Below are positions 36,903 to 49,929 of a DNA stretch of 64,000 nucleotides, one piece after another (position 1 is the first letter of the stretch; every line of letters begins with the position of its first letter). The notes under the pieces were generated by a model. That model was not told the origin of the DNA. It saw only the letters and a list, made by a program, of their open reading frames with translations, and ran no database searches. This stretch comes from Arctopsyche grandis (Eukaryota > Arthropoda > Insecta > Trichoptera > Hydropsychidae). The position numbers and the translations under genes were made by a program. The stretch covers positions 20,607,001 to 20,671,000 of the forward strand of contig NC_135362.1 of NCBI RefSeq assembly GCF_051622035.1. Reading direction: 5' to 3'.

Positions 36903-37298
36903 ATACATACATGCCACAGTCCAAGTGTTCTCTCCAGTTCATCCATACCAGTTTGTTCATACACGAACGTTTTAGTTGAAGTGCTAACAGCCCTAGGGGG
37001 CGCAGACACCGAGGGCGGAGCCCTAGGGCTTCGCCCCCTAGGGGGCGCAGACGCCGATGGCGGAGCCATAGGGAGCACAGACCCCGAGGGTGTACATATA
37101 ATTTTTTATAAGATACTTACTATATATGTTTGTTTGTTCATGACAGTCAATTTAATAAAAAAAAAAAAAAGATTATTCAAATAAATTTATATAAAATAAA
37201 ACTATTCAAATAAATTTAATAACACGTTTACTATTAGATTAGTCATATTTAACCGGTTTATATTACAAATACCGAGCGAAGCCGGGTAATAAAGCTAG
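36903..37298 (+). mobile_element. Helitron-like element, copy 4, with GC-rich repeats
   Basis: The 3' end is TACCGAGCGAAGCCGGGTAA with AAAGCTAG followed by T at 37299. Upstream are TTCAAATAAATTTAATAA, shared with copies 1-3, and a GC-rich block at 36990-37095 with repeated CTAGGGGGCGCAGAC and GGCGGAGCC words. The 5' side (36903-36975) carries the inverted-repeat end also seen at 9225, so the true 5' boundary is unclear and the copy may be composite. Confidence 0.55.
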
Positions 37299-37299
37299 T

Positions 37300-38524
37300 A
37301 TATATGTATGTATATGTATATAAAATTTATAATATAACAAGAAAATAAGCAAATTCTTTGATATTTACATAAATATGTACATACTGTGTTGTAACAATTT
37401 TAGTTTCGGGCTTATTTTGAGTTCCAATACTGGTTTGTTAATTCGATAAAAGAATGAATAATTCTTGCTAACGCCATATACATATATATATATATATATA
37501 TACATACACATGTGTGTAAAATAGGTACATGAAAATCATTTGAAACATATTTTAGATTTTAAATTACGATTTATCATGTACCTATGTTTAGGCGTGGGTA
37601 AAAGGGTAATGTGTTTCATAATTTCGTAATTGATGTACATACGTTCAAGTGATATAAACTCCAACCAGCTTTGTAAGGGCGTATTTGCTGATGTGATTAT
37701 ACGCATGTACTTCGTTTTCATAAATATTCCACAGTTTTGAACCAAGTGTTTGTACCTACATACATATATTTTATATAGCATCCGACATTTTTCGCTTCAT
37801 TAAAAAAAACTTGGGCCGTTCTTTATCTCCGCCAACGGCAGTCCAACACTCACAACCTCCCCGTCCTTTCTCCCTTAGCCGGTATGCAAATGGCCACCAC
37901 CCCCTAGGATCGAATAATCTTTCACTAGTGCCGCTACCCTTCAAATAAAAATGTAAATAAATTTGCATAAGCTCCGGACGGGGGCCGATTTCCCTTTTGT
38001 GCGTCGTCAGTGTTCCCGGCCGGCAATTAGCCTGTTAATTGAAGAATTAGTGAGAACAATCACGTTCGCCGGCGAGATATGGACGGGCCAAATCTGTATT
38101 CAAATTCATTACGCGTGACCCATTTTCAAATTATGTTTAAAAAAATAAAGAAATTAAAACAATCGTGTACACGATTTATTACAAAAAAAAGTCACTACAT
38201 CTTGAACTGTAATGCTTTTAGCATTTAATCTTAAGTTAAGCTAACATTTTAGTATCCAATACAAGTTGAACTACATAATTATGTACATAAACATACATAT
38301 CAATAAATTGTATGCCTAGAAATGAGCACATCAAACACATCTTTGAATTTGAATATCTTATTAGTTTTTGGCGAAAACAAGAGATCTATTTGAAAATTTA
38401 CTCATCCTATTCAAAATATCATTATCTTTTTTAATCAATATAAATATACCACATAAAAAATGTTTTTTTCCCGTTATCTTCTGTCCAAATTATACTACCT
38501 ATGTACATACATATTTGCTACGAT
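37300..38524. other. Intergenic DNA; small GC island 37790-38110
   Basis: No gene is recognised. The island 37790-38110 is non-repetitive and GC-richer; the rest is AT-rich with short ATAC repeats. Confidence 0.35.
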
Positions 38525-38958
38525 AGGTATGAGAATGGGTTGGAGTAAATTTGAAGTAAATTAAACATGAAGAAAAAGATCTCCGATCAATATTTTTTGC
38601 CAGTTATGACGAATGGATGTGAAACTTGGACATTGAATGCCAAGATGCTCTGCATAACGAGAAGAGATAGGAAATGGAAAACGTGGGTAAGAAGCATGAC
38701 AAGAAGTATAGTGAAGAGATTGAAATGGCAATGGGCGGGTCATGTAGCTACATAGAATAATGGACGAAAGATGAACAAAAAGTGCCAGAATACGTAAAAG
38801 GATGAAAGTAAGACCGCTAGGAAGATAGGTAGATGAAATTAGCAACCTGTGTGGGGAAAAATAATGGACCAGAGCTGCGCACAACAGATATAAATGTAAA
38901 CGTGTTAAAGTGGCCTTCATCTACATATCAGTGGATGGTGGGTGGCTGTAAATGATGT
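38525..38958 (+). mobile_element. RTE retrotransposon 3' fragment, plus strand
   Basis: The degenerate frame includes RMGWSKF, then VMTNGCETWTLNAKM, RRDRKWKTWVRSM and RLKWQWAGHVA, matching the RT C-terminus at 17603-18598. It ends GGCTGTAAATGATG. Internal deletions and stops make it non-coding. Confidence 0.85.
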
Positions 38959-39081
38959 ACTATATTGCTGCAATATTGAATATTGCTGTAACTATTATTT
39001 CCACACGCTGAAAAATGCTTCCTAGTTTACATTTTAAGTTGACCATAATGTAAAAATTAATGATGTCATTAATTATTAGGG

Positions 39082-39350
39082 GTTGTGGATATAGCGGAAA
39101 GAATGAATAAATTGAAATGGCAAAGAGCGGGTCACGTAGCTAGAAGAATTGACGAAAAAAATATATCCAATAATGATACCCGAGAGAAGGTACGTAAAAA
39201 GGTAACAGGAAGACCGCAAGAAAGATGGGTAGATTAAATTAGGAAAATGTGAGATGGATAAGAGCTACGCAAAACAGAGACGAATGGAAGCATGTTGGAA
39301 AGGCACTCATCCAACAGCGGATGGTAAATGGCTATAGATAATGATGATGA
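39082..39350 (+). mobile_element. RTE retrotransposon 3' fragment, plus strand
   Basis: It begins within the VVDI...LKW region, continues GTCACGTAGCTAGAAGAAT and AGGAAGACCGCAAG, and ends GCTATAGATAATGATGATGA. It is a second, shorter copy 120 bases downstream of the previous one and in the same orientation. Confidence 0.8.
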
Positions 39351-39620
39351 CATACTTGCTAAATCATCACCGTCTCTTAAATTTTAGTTGGATGATTTAA
39401 TTAATTGATCTGCCATTCCATGAAAAAAATCGCTTTACAAATCACCCTTTTACACAAGAAGTTTAAATACTTTTTTATATCTTATAACTAATCTCTATTC
39501 AAAACTGATTAAATACTGCACAGAATATGTAATCACGCATAATCTTTCTGAATCAAATTATTAAATATATATGTTATTAAATGTACATTATTAAATGTAT
39601 ATATATATGTATATGAGATA
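39351..39620. other. AT-rich intergenic DNA
   Basis: No feature is recognised. Confidence 0.5.
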
Positions 39621-40460
39621 TACTTCAATTTACACTGCCTTTCTAGTACGGTACGTACCTAATAGAGAAATTGTCTTCGGGGAGGATGGGACATTTTTGT
39701 CTCGATTTTCCCAAGATTTTCCTCTAGTAAATCTTCGAATCTCGCACCGTGAACTCATCCGATGGTCCGTCGCGCGCGCATTACTATGTAAATTGGCTTT
39801 CATATTTGTATTCAGCCGCTAGCCGTTTTAATTACTATTTGTACCGCATTTATATTCGCGCGCCGTGTGCCGGAAATTCGCCTCCTCATTCCGACCCACC
39901 CTCCTTCGATCCCCTTCACCACCCTCACTCCCTTCGACGAAAAGCCCAATGCATTAGCGAAGGTTGCGCTTTTTTTTCGACCTCTTCCCCACAGCTCCCT
40001 TCGCCGGCCGCCATTACAGTCGGCGTGTATAATTCGACCGGTAGATAAAGTCAATCATTGAGCGGGCGCAGCGGGTGGGCCGTGATGCAGGTCTGGACCC
40101 TCATCACGACTTGGCAGTCTATCAATTCCCTTATCAGCGAAAGCTTCTTACGGGTCTCTTACCTGCCCGGCCCTTAAACAGATTCGGGAACGACTTCCTC
40201 TCATACGCCGGCAGAAATAATCAATTATTCATAAGGATCTCCACCCCACCCCCCCTTTCTCGGCCTCTCACCACGTGTTCTGTCTGTCTCGATAGCCAGA
40301 GCCAGCTCGAGCGGGGAAAGCTCCTCTCGGCCCATTACATTTTCATTTTCCATCAAAATAGATAATGGCCAGTAGTCGGTGTAGTTCCACAGTATTTCTC
40401 TCCCTCTTTCTCACCCTGCGAATTGATGTTCTTTGACTTGCGCGTGAACGATTCAGATTA
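39620..40460. other. GC-rich island, possible regulatory DNA
   Basis: A well-defined island of about 840 bases, free of known repeats. Several overlapping frames (39749-40048, 39867-40061 and 40075-40365 plus; 39812-40054 minus) are Pro/Ser/Arg-rich and unlike a known protein. Candidate cis-regulatory DNA upstream or downstream of a developmental locus. Confidence 0.3.
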
Positions 40461-41380
40461 AAGTTAATTATTTGCAGAGTGTGTTTCGTTAATATTATAT
40501 TATTATTACATTGAATTGAACTTATTTAACATTAAAATAAATGTCTGTACATAAAATACGAGGATGCAATGCAAGTGCATTATGATACTTTGAAAAAAGC
40601 AATTTTTTTAAATTGTAAACAGCTTAAGTTAGAAAAGACGTTATGTATCATGAGGAATTAATAAAAAAAATATTTGCAATTATAAGCCCATTTAGCTTTG
40701 TGGAGGTCGTAAATTTTACAGATTTTTTAAATTTGAGCATTATTTTTTTTATTCTCCTTGTCATATAAATGAAATATTATAATTATACATTAAAAAACTT
40801 CATTTTGCTAAGGTGAAAAAAAAATCTGAAACTTTGTCGCGTATCAAATGTCAGTATCGGCGGCTGTCGCTTCTCCGGTACATTAAAAATGTTGCTTAAA
40901 TATCGTTTTTTACGATTAATATTTGCAAAATATAATATTATTTTATATTTTGATCGATTTTGAAGAAAAAAAAATTATATTATATTATTTTACATGAAAA
41001 TAAACATACGATGTATCAAAATTACGCAAAAATCATTAAGAGGAGATATGTACATTATTTGGAAATTACAGAACATTTTTTACCACTTACTACACATGCG
41101 TACTAACACACATACACACACATATATCATGAAAACGTAATCAGTGATCGATTCTGAGAACGAATCAGTCAAAATCTCGAGTTCAAATATTCGCATGATC
41201 ATAAAATTTCATCTATTTTTACTACGTATCTACATATGTACATATATAAAGCAAAAAATAAACAGTAGAAATCTCAAATTTGAATTTTCTCACAATCAAA
41301 AAACTATTGATACTGTATGTATGTATGTATGTACTACATAGAGATTCGATAAGTAGCTGTGGAATCTTAAGTGTTTCTTT
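40461..41380. other. AT-rich intergenic DNA
   Basis: No feature is recognised. Confidence 0.5.
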
Positions 41381-41900
41381 CTAGAATTAATTCAATGAAA
41401 AGCGTCTTCGTCGCTTTTCCCAGATTTGTGGAGCGAGCAGGGAGGCTGTACGTCGTCGAATTCGTGTGCGGATTCGGCAATTTAACCCATTGCCCGCGGG
41501 CGCACTGAATATTTTATTAAAATGTAACCTGCGCGCGGGCGGCTTCGTCGTGCGAAATTTCCACCGCCACCGCCGAAGACGACGACGACTGTTAACGGGC
41601 CAAGAAAAAGAAGTCATTTTCCGAAATGGCTCGTAAATTTTTATGGCGGCAGAAGGAGAACGCCCTGAGCCTCTTGCTGGCAGAGAGGGACGCGTCGAAA
41701 GGTCGCGTGCGTATTATTTTTTCATTTGGACTCCAGTCGCCTTTCGCCTTCTCAGCAATATAAGGTTATCTAGCGGCGAGCGCGTGAACGTGAACACGCA
41801 CCCCCTCCCCCCTCCCCCAACTTAAGGGCGACGCTCCCCTTCCGCTTCCGGAAAAGCGCTCCATAGCACCACCTAACAGTGCGTTGACCTAAAACGCAGA
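41380..41900. other. GC-rich island, possible regulatory DNA
   Basis: GC-rich with CGCG-containing words and poly-C tract at 41800-41820. Short frames on both strands are not recognised. Confidence 0.3.
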
Positions 41901-42149
41901 TACGACCTGTCTACCTATATTACTAAGTGCAAGACACTACGCACTAGGCCAATATGTATGTACATTGACCATTGATATTCATGGACCACGTGAAAATTTG
42001 GAGTAAAACTACACATATTCGTATATAGATAAATCTATTTCCAATATAGCAGAAATACGTATTACATGCATATTCATGTAGTAGAATAGATCAATGATGA
42101 CGCTTTATTATATACGATAATATAATTTTAATTATTACTTTCAAAATTT

Positions 42150-42345
42150 TTACAATTGTGTTAAATGCTGTATTCTTTTTTACTTTTCTTTTTTTTGTAA
42201 TTTTTTGTATTTTAATTTTTTGCTTTTGCTTTTTGTTTTCTCCCTCTCTTATTTTAATATTTTATTATGTAGGCCATTGTGGCGCATTAAGTTCTTCCTG
42301 TAATGCCACAATGGTCAAAAACGTTAAATAAATAAATAATAATAA
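42150..42345 (+). mobile_element. Jockey/CR1-like 3' end, severely 5'-truncated
   Basis: T-rich 3' UTR followed by the hairpin arms CCATTGTGGC (42274-42283) and GCCACAATGG (42305-42314) and a tail TTAAATAAATAAATAATAAT. It matches the reverse complement of 11670-11850 closely, including the loop GTTCTTCCTG. Confidence 0.85.
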
Positions 42346-43215
42346 GCATGCTTATTGACCTATAGCCAGCCCGTATCATTGCGTCAAAGTTATGGAAGGA
42401 AAATTGTATGAAGTTTCCCAAATTAAATTATCGTCAATATCAATGATGTTCACAATGTAAATACATATACGTACATAATACAATAGTTATACATATATGT
42501 TAGTCAATATTTATTAGACAGCTAATCCGGTATTTTCATGTATACGTATAATGTGTACAAATTTAATGGGATGAAAATCAAATTTCGATGTGTTCAATGC
42601 TATCAGAATTGAATACAATTGAAAATTAATGTGTGTATATACATACATATGTACTATATGGCCACTTACTTTACATGGACCTGGAGAAATTGTGTGTTTA
42701 TTTTGTTCATTTGCTTTAATACTATATGTATGTATGTATGTAGGCATATATGTATGTAATTCTTGGTATGTGTTAGGATGTTTAACATGACACAGATCGT
42801 AGTCATTTTAAACATCCTGGTGTTTGATATCTTTGGATGTTTATGTATTTATATTATGAATAGTATGAAACTACTCAACAGTGTATGTATTGTATTTTGT
42901 TGTTTATTCATTAGAATATATTTGTACATTGTGTATTTTATAGATTTTTTTAGTAAATGATAAATAAAAGTGAGTTTTATTTTTTAAAAAAGTTCTCTTT
43001 TATTTGCATATTATATAATATTTATAAACAAACTACAATACAAAATTTACACGCCATCGCATAATAACTATAAGTTTTTTTTGTTATATTTTTATGTTTT
43101 TTATTTAATGTTTATATTTTAAACCATACAACATAACATAATAAGGACATTGTTTTCTTTTATACATAGGGTGTTGGATGATTTACAAAAAGAAAATTTT
43201 TCATACAATAACTAT
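42346..43215. other. AT-rich DNA with possible poly(A) sites
   Basis: A hydrophobic plus-strand frame of 65 codons (42763-42960) ends just before an AATAAA at 42962. On the minus strand AATAAA-type signals lie near 42980-43005 and could end transcripts from the SoxC side. No protein is recognised. Confidence 0.3.
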
Positions 43216-43218
43216 TTA

Positions 43219-43425
<207 letters not shown>

Positions 43426-46400
43426 TTTCTCTCATATAAGGAAAACTCTTTTATACACGCATCACCATCATCACATCATACATCAGTTTTAACATTTTTC
43501 ATCTTAATAAGTTTTATATGGAAAAATATTGCTAATCTTTTTCATATAATAATAATAGTTTATTATTAGCGAAGTTATTCAATAACATAATTTTGACGAT
43601 CTTACAAACTAAGTAATGAACGAATGTCCATTTTCATATATTTTTTAAAAAAACATTATCCACGTTGAGACATAATTGAGTGGAAAATGAATAACATAAA
43701 TTATAACAATAAAAATGGTTAAATTTTTATTAAAATAACTAACTAATTTTAATGATTTATATGACTTAGATGGACAAGTGTCTATTTTTAAAGTATTGAG
43801 CATACCAACAAGAAAACTTGGATAAATAAGATTGTATAGTGAATGTATTGTTAGAAAAAGCACAACAACCGCAGACGAACTGTTGTGCTTGTTAAATTAA
43901 CACAGTTAATGAAATGAATTGATAGAATATACTATAATATATAATATTAAAAATTAAAGGAAGAGAAAAGGGCGACTCACCCTCAAATATATAATGAATT
44001 CGCACAAAGAATGGAAGTTAAACAAAAATTAGTAATATATTATAAGGCTATTTATAAATATAATGTCCACACGAATAACTGGCCTTTGGTAGTTAAAATG
44101 AAAGTATCACTCGCATTAAATCGATCCGGTAAAATTGACACATACACAAAACACTGCCACTTTTCGAGCACAAAACTGTTAAAATTTCTTTGCCAAAAAA
44201 AAATCAATACAGTAAAGATAAATCAGAGAAAAATCGATATGAAAAATCTAGTACTTCATTTCAATTTTTTTCATTTTCGTCTATGTCAAAAAATTTACTT
44301 CAATGTATAGAAAAATATTTTTATTTTTAAAAATATTAATGGCTTTGTGCTGTAGCAATTGTTTTACACCGAATTGTGTGTATTTTGTGTAAAATTATAG
44401 TAATGTGTTATATATAAATAACGTACAAATGTCGTTGATCCTTTTTATATGTACAAGTTTCAATAAAACTTTAAATAAATGTATTAAACAAAATCACAAA
44501 CCCAATGATAACAATTCAATACTATAAACAATATTTCTTAATTATTTTCTCAAATGAAATAATAAAAAAAAATGTATTTACAAAACATTTAAAAAAATGT
44601 ACAATAATAAAATAACATTCAAAACAATTTCAATTCATATATAATCATACAAATTGGTTCTCAAAATCGAATGGTTGGTTATATTAAAAAATTGAGACTT
44701 CCAATCAGTACACATAATAAAATAATTGAAATAAATAAGACAAACGAAAATTAGGTTTTTTTTCCTCTTACGATTGCTGATGATTGTGCGACTTATTGGT
44801 TAAACATGTTATGTTAATCATATATTTTTGATTCTTATTACTTTTTATTATACTTTATTATGTGTATTTTTATGTAATTTATATAATACATGGTACAATT
44901 TGTTAAAAATCCTACTCGTTATAATTACATAACATTTCTACACACGATAATAACAAATAGAAAAGAAATCGCCAAATTCGAACCAACCTTAATATACAAA
45001 TACACATAATACAATAATATATATATATATAGGCAACTTAACAGCTGCAATAAACATTCAATCTTTTCATTCATATATATGTATATATTTTAATTTTTAT
45101 GTACACATATATATGTATGTACATTACATTTTTTTCTTACAAACAACAATTGAACTGCAGACTCTTAAATAGTATAATATATATTTATATATATATTATA
45201 TTACTAATACAAATATACACACCCCTGTTTGAAATGTAATAACAATAAACGTGATAATAAAAAATATCAACACATTTTTTTTCCTTGTATACCATTCCCA
45301 TAAGAGGATCGTTGTTCAAATGAAAAATGTTCTTTTTAATTTACGGGAAAATGTATGTTGTCGGCGTTTTTTGACAAATTATGGATGAAAATTAAATGCA
45401 ACCTATACACATAAAATATATATACATATATGTATATGAATATATATTATTATTGTGCATATGAACAGAATGACCGAATGATTGAAAATACGCAAATTTT
45501 AATGATTTATCGATCGAATTTCCGAAATGAAAGTACCAAAAGTCAAATAAAGAAAAGCTAATTATTTTTACATCAGTCCCGTGAAAATGACTTTCACATA
45601 ACATTAATTTTTCGTCGACAATAATTTCAAAATATAATTTTATATTTAAATGTGTCATAAAACAGTGCTATCTCTAACAACATGCGATACCTTTAATAAA
45701 CATCCCATGAAAAAGCACTGTAATTATTTGCAGTCTTTTGAAATAGAAGACAATAAGAACGTTTTTTTGTAAGAATAGATAACAGTGCTAGAAATTAATT
45801 AGTAATATTACATCACGCACGGGATAAATAGTAATTTTATATATGTATTTATAATATAATAATGTAGGTATATTATATATATATATAGACACCAAATTTT
45901 CATTATAATATTACGGTCATTCACATCTACATGGGTTTGCTCATTGTATGATATAAAATTTAAAAATAATTGTAATAGATATATTTGGTCGGTAAGTAAT
46001 TTACATACGAAATGAGATCAACAATTAAATATTTTCATTGGGTAAGTTTTTCAAAGGCTACAACATCGGGCACACAAAAGCACATAAATGTGAACTACTT
46101 ATATATCTAGTGCATTTTTTTTTTATTCAATTTCAATATATACAGGATGATAGTGAAGGGATGGCGGAGTCGGCGCTCAAGCGAGCGCCCGTAGAACTAG
46201 TTCGAAGCTCGGAATTTTTATTTACGACCAACCTGTATATATTTTATAATGTCTATTTATAAGTAGTTTAAATAAATTTATTTTGCGTTATAAATATAGA
46301 CGTTTATATGTATAATATTTTTTCATTTTATATGTACATAATATATATTCGACCATTTTCAAACGTAATTTTTATGTTAATAAATTTACACAAAACGCTT

Positions 46401-49096
46401 ATACTTTTTACAACTGAACGTAAGGAATTTATGAATTTGCGTCAAGCGAAAGTCAGCCATTCGCTCCAACGGTGATTTTTTTTACAAAATGAAAATATAT
46501 CATATAATACGAATAACTAATGAAGATGGTCGGGCGATTTTGACCAAAATACACCGCTGTTATAAAAGTTTGAAAAGCTTATTAAAATTTTGGCGCATGC
46601 AATCATAGAAAGATTATTGTCAAGGATTCGGTAAACCCTGCAATAACGTCAACAAATAAATACACACATCAAATAGATTCAAAATAATGAAATAATTCAA
46701 AGCTACTTTTAGAAATTTACATTCAAACAACGAAACTACATAATTTTGAAAACGATAATGAGAAAATCACCGAAAATTTACAAACCAACGTTTATAATGT
46801 GTGACTGTTTTAGTTTTAAGGCCGTTAGTTTTGCACACAAATCCATTATTAAAAACTTCACCGTCAAGCCAATAAAAATATATATAATATATATGTATTT
46901 TTTCCATATTAATTGCAACCACCACACATACTACAAATTTTAATTCAACCCTTAAAATTTACACATTTAAAAAGATATCTAGACACATATATTAATATAT
47001 ATTTATATTTTTTTTATTTCCCTTATCTTTAAACAATTATGTGTAATTTAAAATAGAAATATTTCCCTTGTTATTTATTTCAACGAGTTGATATTGATCT
47101 TAATATGATTGTTACGTAGAACTGAATATTTAAAATGGAGTCGCCCTAAACGTTAATAATACAAAGAAGTCTATTATTATGTATATAGCAAACGCGCAGA
47201 TAGTTAAGAATGACGATGTATGTATATATGTATATATCAACGAAAGATGATTTAATTAACTATTTGGTAATATATATTTATGTATACTTATGTATGTCGT
47301 GTGTATAAAAAGCGTTCGTATAAAAAAAAATGAAAATTACTTATTCCAAATGACGGTTAAAGCTTAAATATGAGACAACGTACAAACTAATTTGTTTCGT
47401 TTAACACATAAATATACATTCAATGGTGATGGATGACTTAGTTAAATAAAACAATATTTTAAGAGCGTAAGAAAACGTATGTGAAGCATCGTAAATAATA
47501 ATAATGTTTAATATTAAGTATAAAAAAGCGCTAACATATTTATTACATTGAATTATAGTATAAAATAATGAATTTGTTTAATGAAAATTGTAAGTAGCAA
47601 TTGACCGTGTAGTTTGGACGACGTTCAATTGACTTCCACATGTAGGAACTCAATGTAAATGAGATCAGAACGTCGCTCGCTTGCAGGCCAATTCAATTTA
47701 AATAATAATAAAAAAGGAAAGAATAAACAAAATCGACTTTATATGAAGCCACCGCAACCGAAAACGAAGATTCAAAGACTCGATAAAGTAAATAAAACAC
47801 TGAGCGAGAGGAAATATAGGTATGAATGCAAGTCAGTCGCAGAGCGTTTGACTGAAAAAATGGCGCGAGCTAAAAATTCGTATTTAATTTTCTTTCAATT
47901 ATATGTGATATGTGGTTATTTCGTATTTATTTTACAAGTACAGTGTAAAAAGCACATCCAATAATAAATATAGCACACTCAATTAATTGTTTAAAATAAA
48001 TGTATAAAGTACAAAACTGTTTTTATCTCATTCATATATATATATTATACATATATGTATATATTTTTTCTTGTTTAATTATTATTGTATCTCTTTTTTA
48101 TTTTTCTTTACTTATTTATTTTTAATATAAATACGAATCCTATTGAGAAGCTATTGTGCGAATCGCAGAACTTTGGCTCGAGACGTGCGACCCCTAAAGC
48201 TGCAAAGCGTGATCGGCTAGCGTCACATACATTATTTTAAAAGCGACTAACGAGCTGACTACCGTGTTTTATTTTTATTTTACATAACAAACTACATGTA
48301 TTTTTGAACGTTATCTAAAAAAGAGAGTCCCTAGCTTATTTTCAAAAATTTTATCTGGTGACGGACAATAGGCGGACGATTGTGCTGGCGGCGAAGACAG
48401 CCGTCGCACTGGACGCTACTGACAATTTAACAATGCAATGCTTCCAAAATTGGAGGAAAAGCCTTCTACGGCACTCGAGAGGACCAAAATCCTCCTTCAC
48501 CGACGCGGGGAGATAAAATAATAAAAAAAAAGAAAAACAACATATTAAAAAAAAACACTATTTTGGTCACCAGAGTAAGTGTCGATTCACAGCCTGATTT
48601 TGTTTATCTCTGGAGCAAATTTTTTTTTAAATACAAACAGTAATAATAATAAAACAAAAAAAAATAGAATACACATACAACGTAAATACATATTACATCG
48701 CTCATTGGCCCATCTCTAAAATCTACATTTATTTCTTTGTACATAACATCCAAAAATTTCGCGATCGATTTGGATCTAGGCACTCTATTGTGGCAAATGA
48801 TAAAACGTGACACACACAACCGGCCGAGAGTGTTCTTGTTATATTTTTTTTTTCATTTTTTATTATTTATTTTATTTAAGTTATACAAAAAGTGACTGAA
48901 AAACCCTGCGAGCGAGCGGCGTCGCCGCCCTCCCGGCATATTTAATCGTATGAGATCATTTTGTTCAGTTTGCAAAAAACGGAGTTTGTCGAACGCTAAT
49001 CCGGCACACGGCGTAGGCCGCGAGTGCTTGAGCTTTGCCCCGGCGGCCTTCGCGATTCTGTTTTAAAAAAGCTCCTCTCGCCGTCCGGTCAGTCTT
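43426..49096 (-). other. SoxC downstream region, possible long 3' UTR
   Basis: About 5.7 kb of strongly AT-rich DNA follows the SoxC stop codon on the minus strand. Unlike the rest of the window it contains almost no recognisable transposon copies; the exception is the small inverted-repeat element at 46141-46237. Many ATTTA and TGTATATA-type words occur on the minus strand, as is usual in long AU-rich UTRs, but such words are expected by chance here. Positions 47580-47960 and 48150-48600 are somewhat less AT-rich. No poly(A) site can be fixed. The UTR reading is inference; expression data would be decisive. Confidence 0.35.
46141..46237. mobile_element. 97-bp inverted-repeat element with GC-rich hairpin
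   Basis: It begins TACAGG and ends CCTGTA, both flanked by TATA-rich sequence. Inside it is unusually GC-rich for the region and carries a perfect 7-bp hairpin, GGCGCTC (46172-46178), loop AAGC, GAGCGCC (46183-46189), followed by the palindromes GAACTAGTTC and TTCGAA. It could be a tiny MITE or a structured element of the SoxC transcript. Confidence 0.5.
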
Positions 49097-49849
49097 TTAA
49101 GAGTCCATCAGGACACACAAGGGGTCCCAGGGGCCGATCTCGGACAGCATGTCTGACACGTCGGGCGTACACGAGAACTCGAAGTGGGATCCCGAGCTGG
49201 AGCTGGCCGTTTCCAAATTGTCGATATCCGCCAAGCCGTCGATGTCATACAGGGTGGGGTTCTCGAGGAAGTCGGTGAGGGAGTCTAGGTCGTTGGGCAG
49301 AGGGCCAGAGTCCCTGGTTTGGGACGTGTCCGTCGTCCCCAAGGAGACGTCCATCAGCAACGTCTCATCGTAGAAGGACGCCGACTCTGGAGAATCTGGA
49401 GCCACGCAAGAGGGACTGCACGGCACCTTGGCAGCGGCACTAGGAGGCGCGGGCGCGTATGAAACTAACAATGGCGACATCGGCTTACTGCTCCTCAAAT
49501 TGTTATCATTGTTGTTCGAGTCGTTCCTCATCTTTAGCGGTTGAGGTGACCTCTTCAGCTTCTTGGGCGGAGGTGCCAGCTTCGGTGTGGGCTTGGGCTT
49601 CTTCTTCCTGGGTCTGTATTTGTAGTCAGGATACTCCTGCGAATGTAGTAGTCTGAGCCTCTCCGCTTCGTCGATGAAGGGTTGTCGCTCTACATCGCTC
49701 AGCGTCTTCCACTGTCGTCCGAGCCTTTTCGAAATCTCGGCATTGTGCATATCCGGTGTCATCTCGCATATCTTTCTGCGTTCTATCTGCGACCACACCA
49801 TGAAGGCGTTCATCGGTCGCTTTATGTGATTTGGATTGTTCTTCTTAGT
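49097..49849 (-). CDS. SoxC: SoxC-group HMG-box transcription factor, terminal coding exon
   Basis: This exon encodes 250 residues of a sequence-specific nuclear DNA-binding protein that bends DNA through its HMG box. The box spans about residues 7-84 ([18 protein letters not shown] at its start, [11 protein letters not shown] in the middle, [14 protein letters not shown] at its end, the last part a nuclear localisation signal). These residues place it with SoxC (vertebrate Sox4/11/12, fly Sox14) rather than SoxB, D or E. A Lys/Pro-rich linker, a Ser/Asn-rich segment and an acidic part follow. The final 30 residues ([17 protein letters not shown]) resemble the SoxC activation domain. The exon starts at a clear acceptor (TTTTTTTGTTTCAG, AG at 49850-49851) and the intron falls before the codon at 49849 in phase 0. 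The N-terminal residues are on an exon not found here. Confidence 0.92.
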   Translation of the reverse strand, partial: TKKNNPNHIKRPMNAFMVWSQIERRKICEMTPDMHNAEISKRLGRQWKTLSDVERQPFIDEAERLRLLHSQEYPDYKYRPRKKKPKPTPKLAPPPKKLKRSPQPLKMRNDSNNNDNNLRSSKPMSPLLVSYAPAPPSAAAKVPCSPSCVAPDSPESASFYDETLLMDVSLGTTDTSQTRDSGPLPNDLDSLTDFLENPTLYDIDGLADIDNLETASSSSGSHFEFSCTPDVSDMLSEIGPWDPLCVLMDS

Positions 49850-49863
49850 CTGAAACAAAAAAA
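49850..49863 (-). promoter_or_regulatory. SoxC 3' splice site
   Basis: On the minus strand a run of T ending GTTTCAG precedes the first SoxC codon. The upstream frame remains open only a few codons (a chance Met lies in the intron), so the AG at 49850-49851 is taken as the exon boundary. Confidence 0.8.
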
Positions 49864-49929
49864 TTGCCATTAAAAAATTGCTCCTATTTTTTTACACTTG
49901 AAAGCTACCAATATCCATATTTTTGTAAT

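Noticed and set aside
49850..49870. ATG at 49870 as the SoxC start codon
   Set aside because: The seven residues it adds are intronic; a strong splice acceptor lies between it and the conserved sequence, and SoxC proteins have a longer N-terminus.
49149..49873. Plus-strand frames opposite the SoxC exon
   Set aside because: Shadows of the SoxC HMG-box coding sequence.
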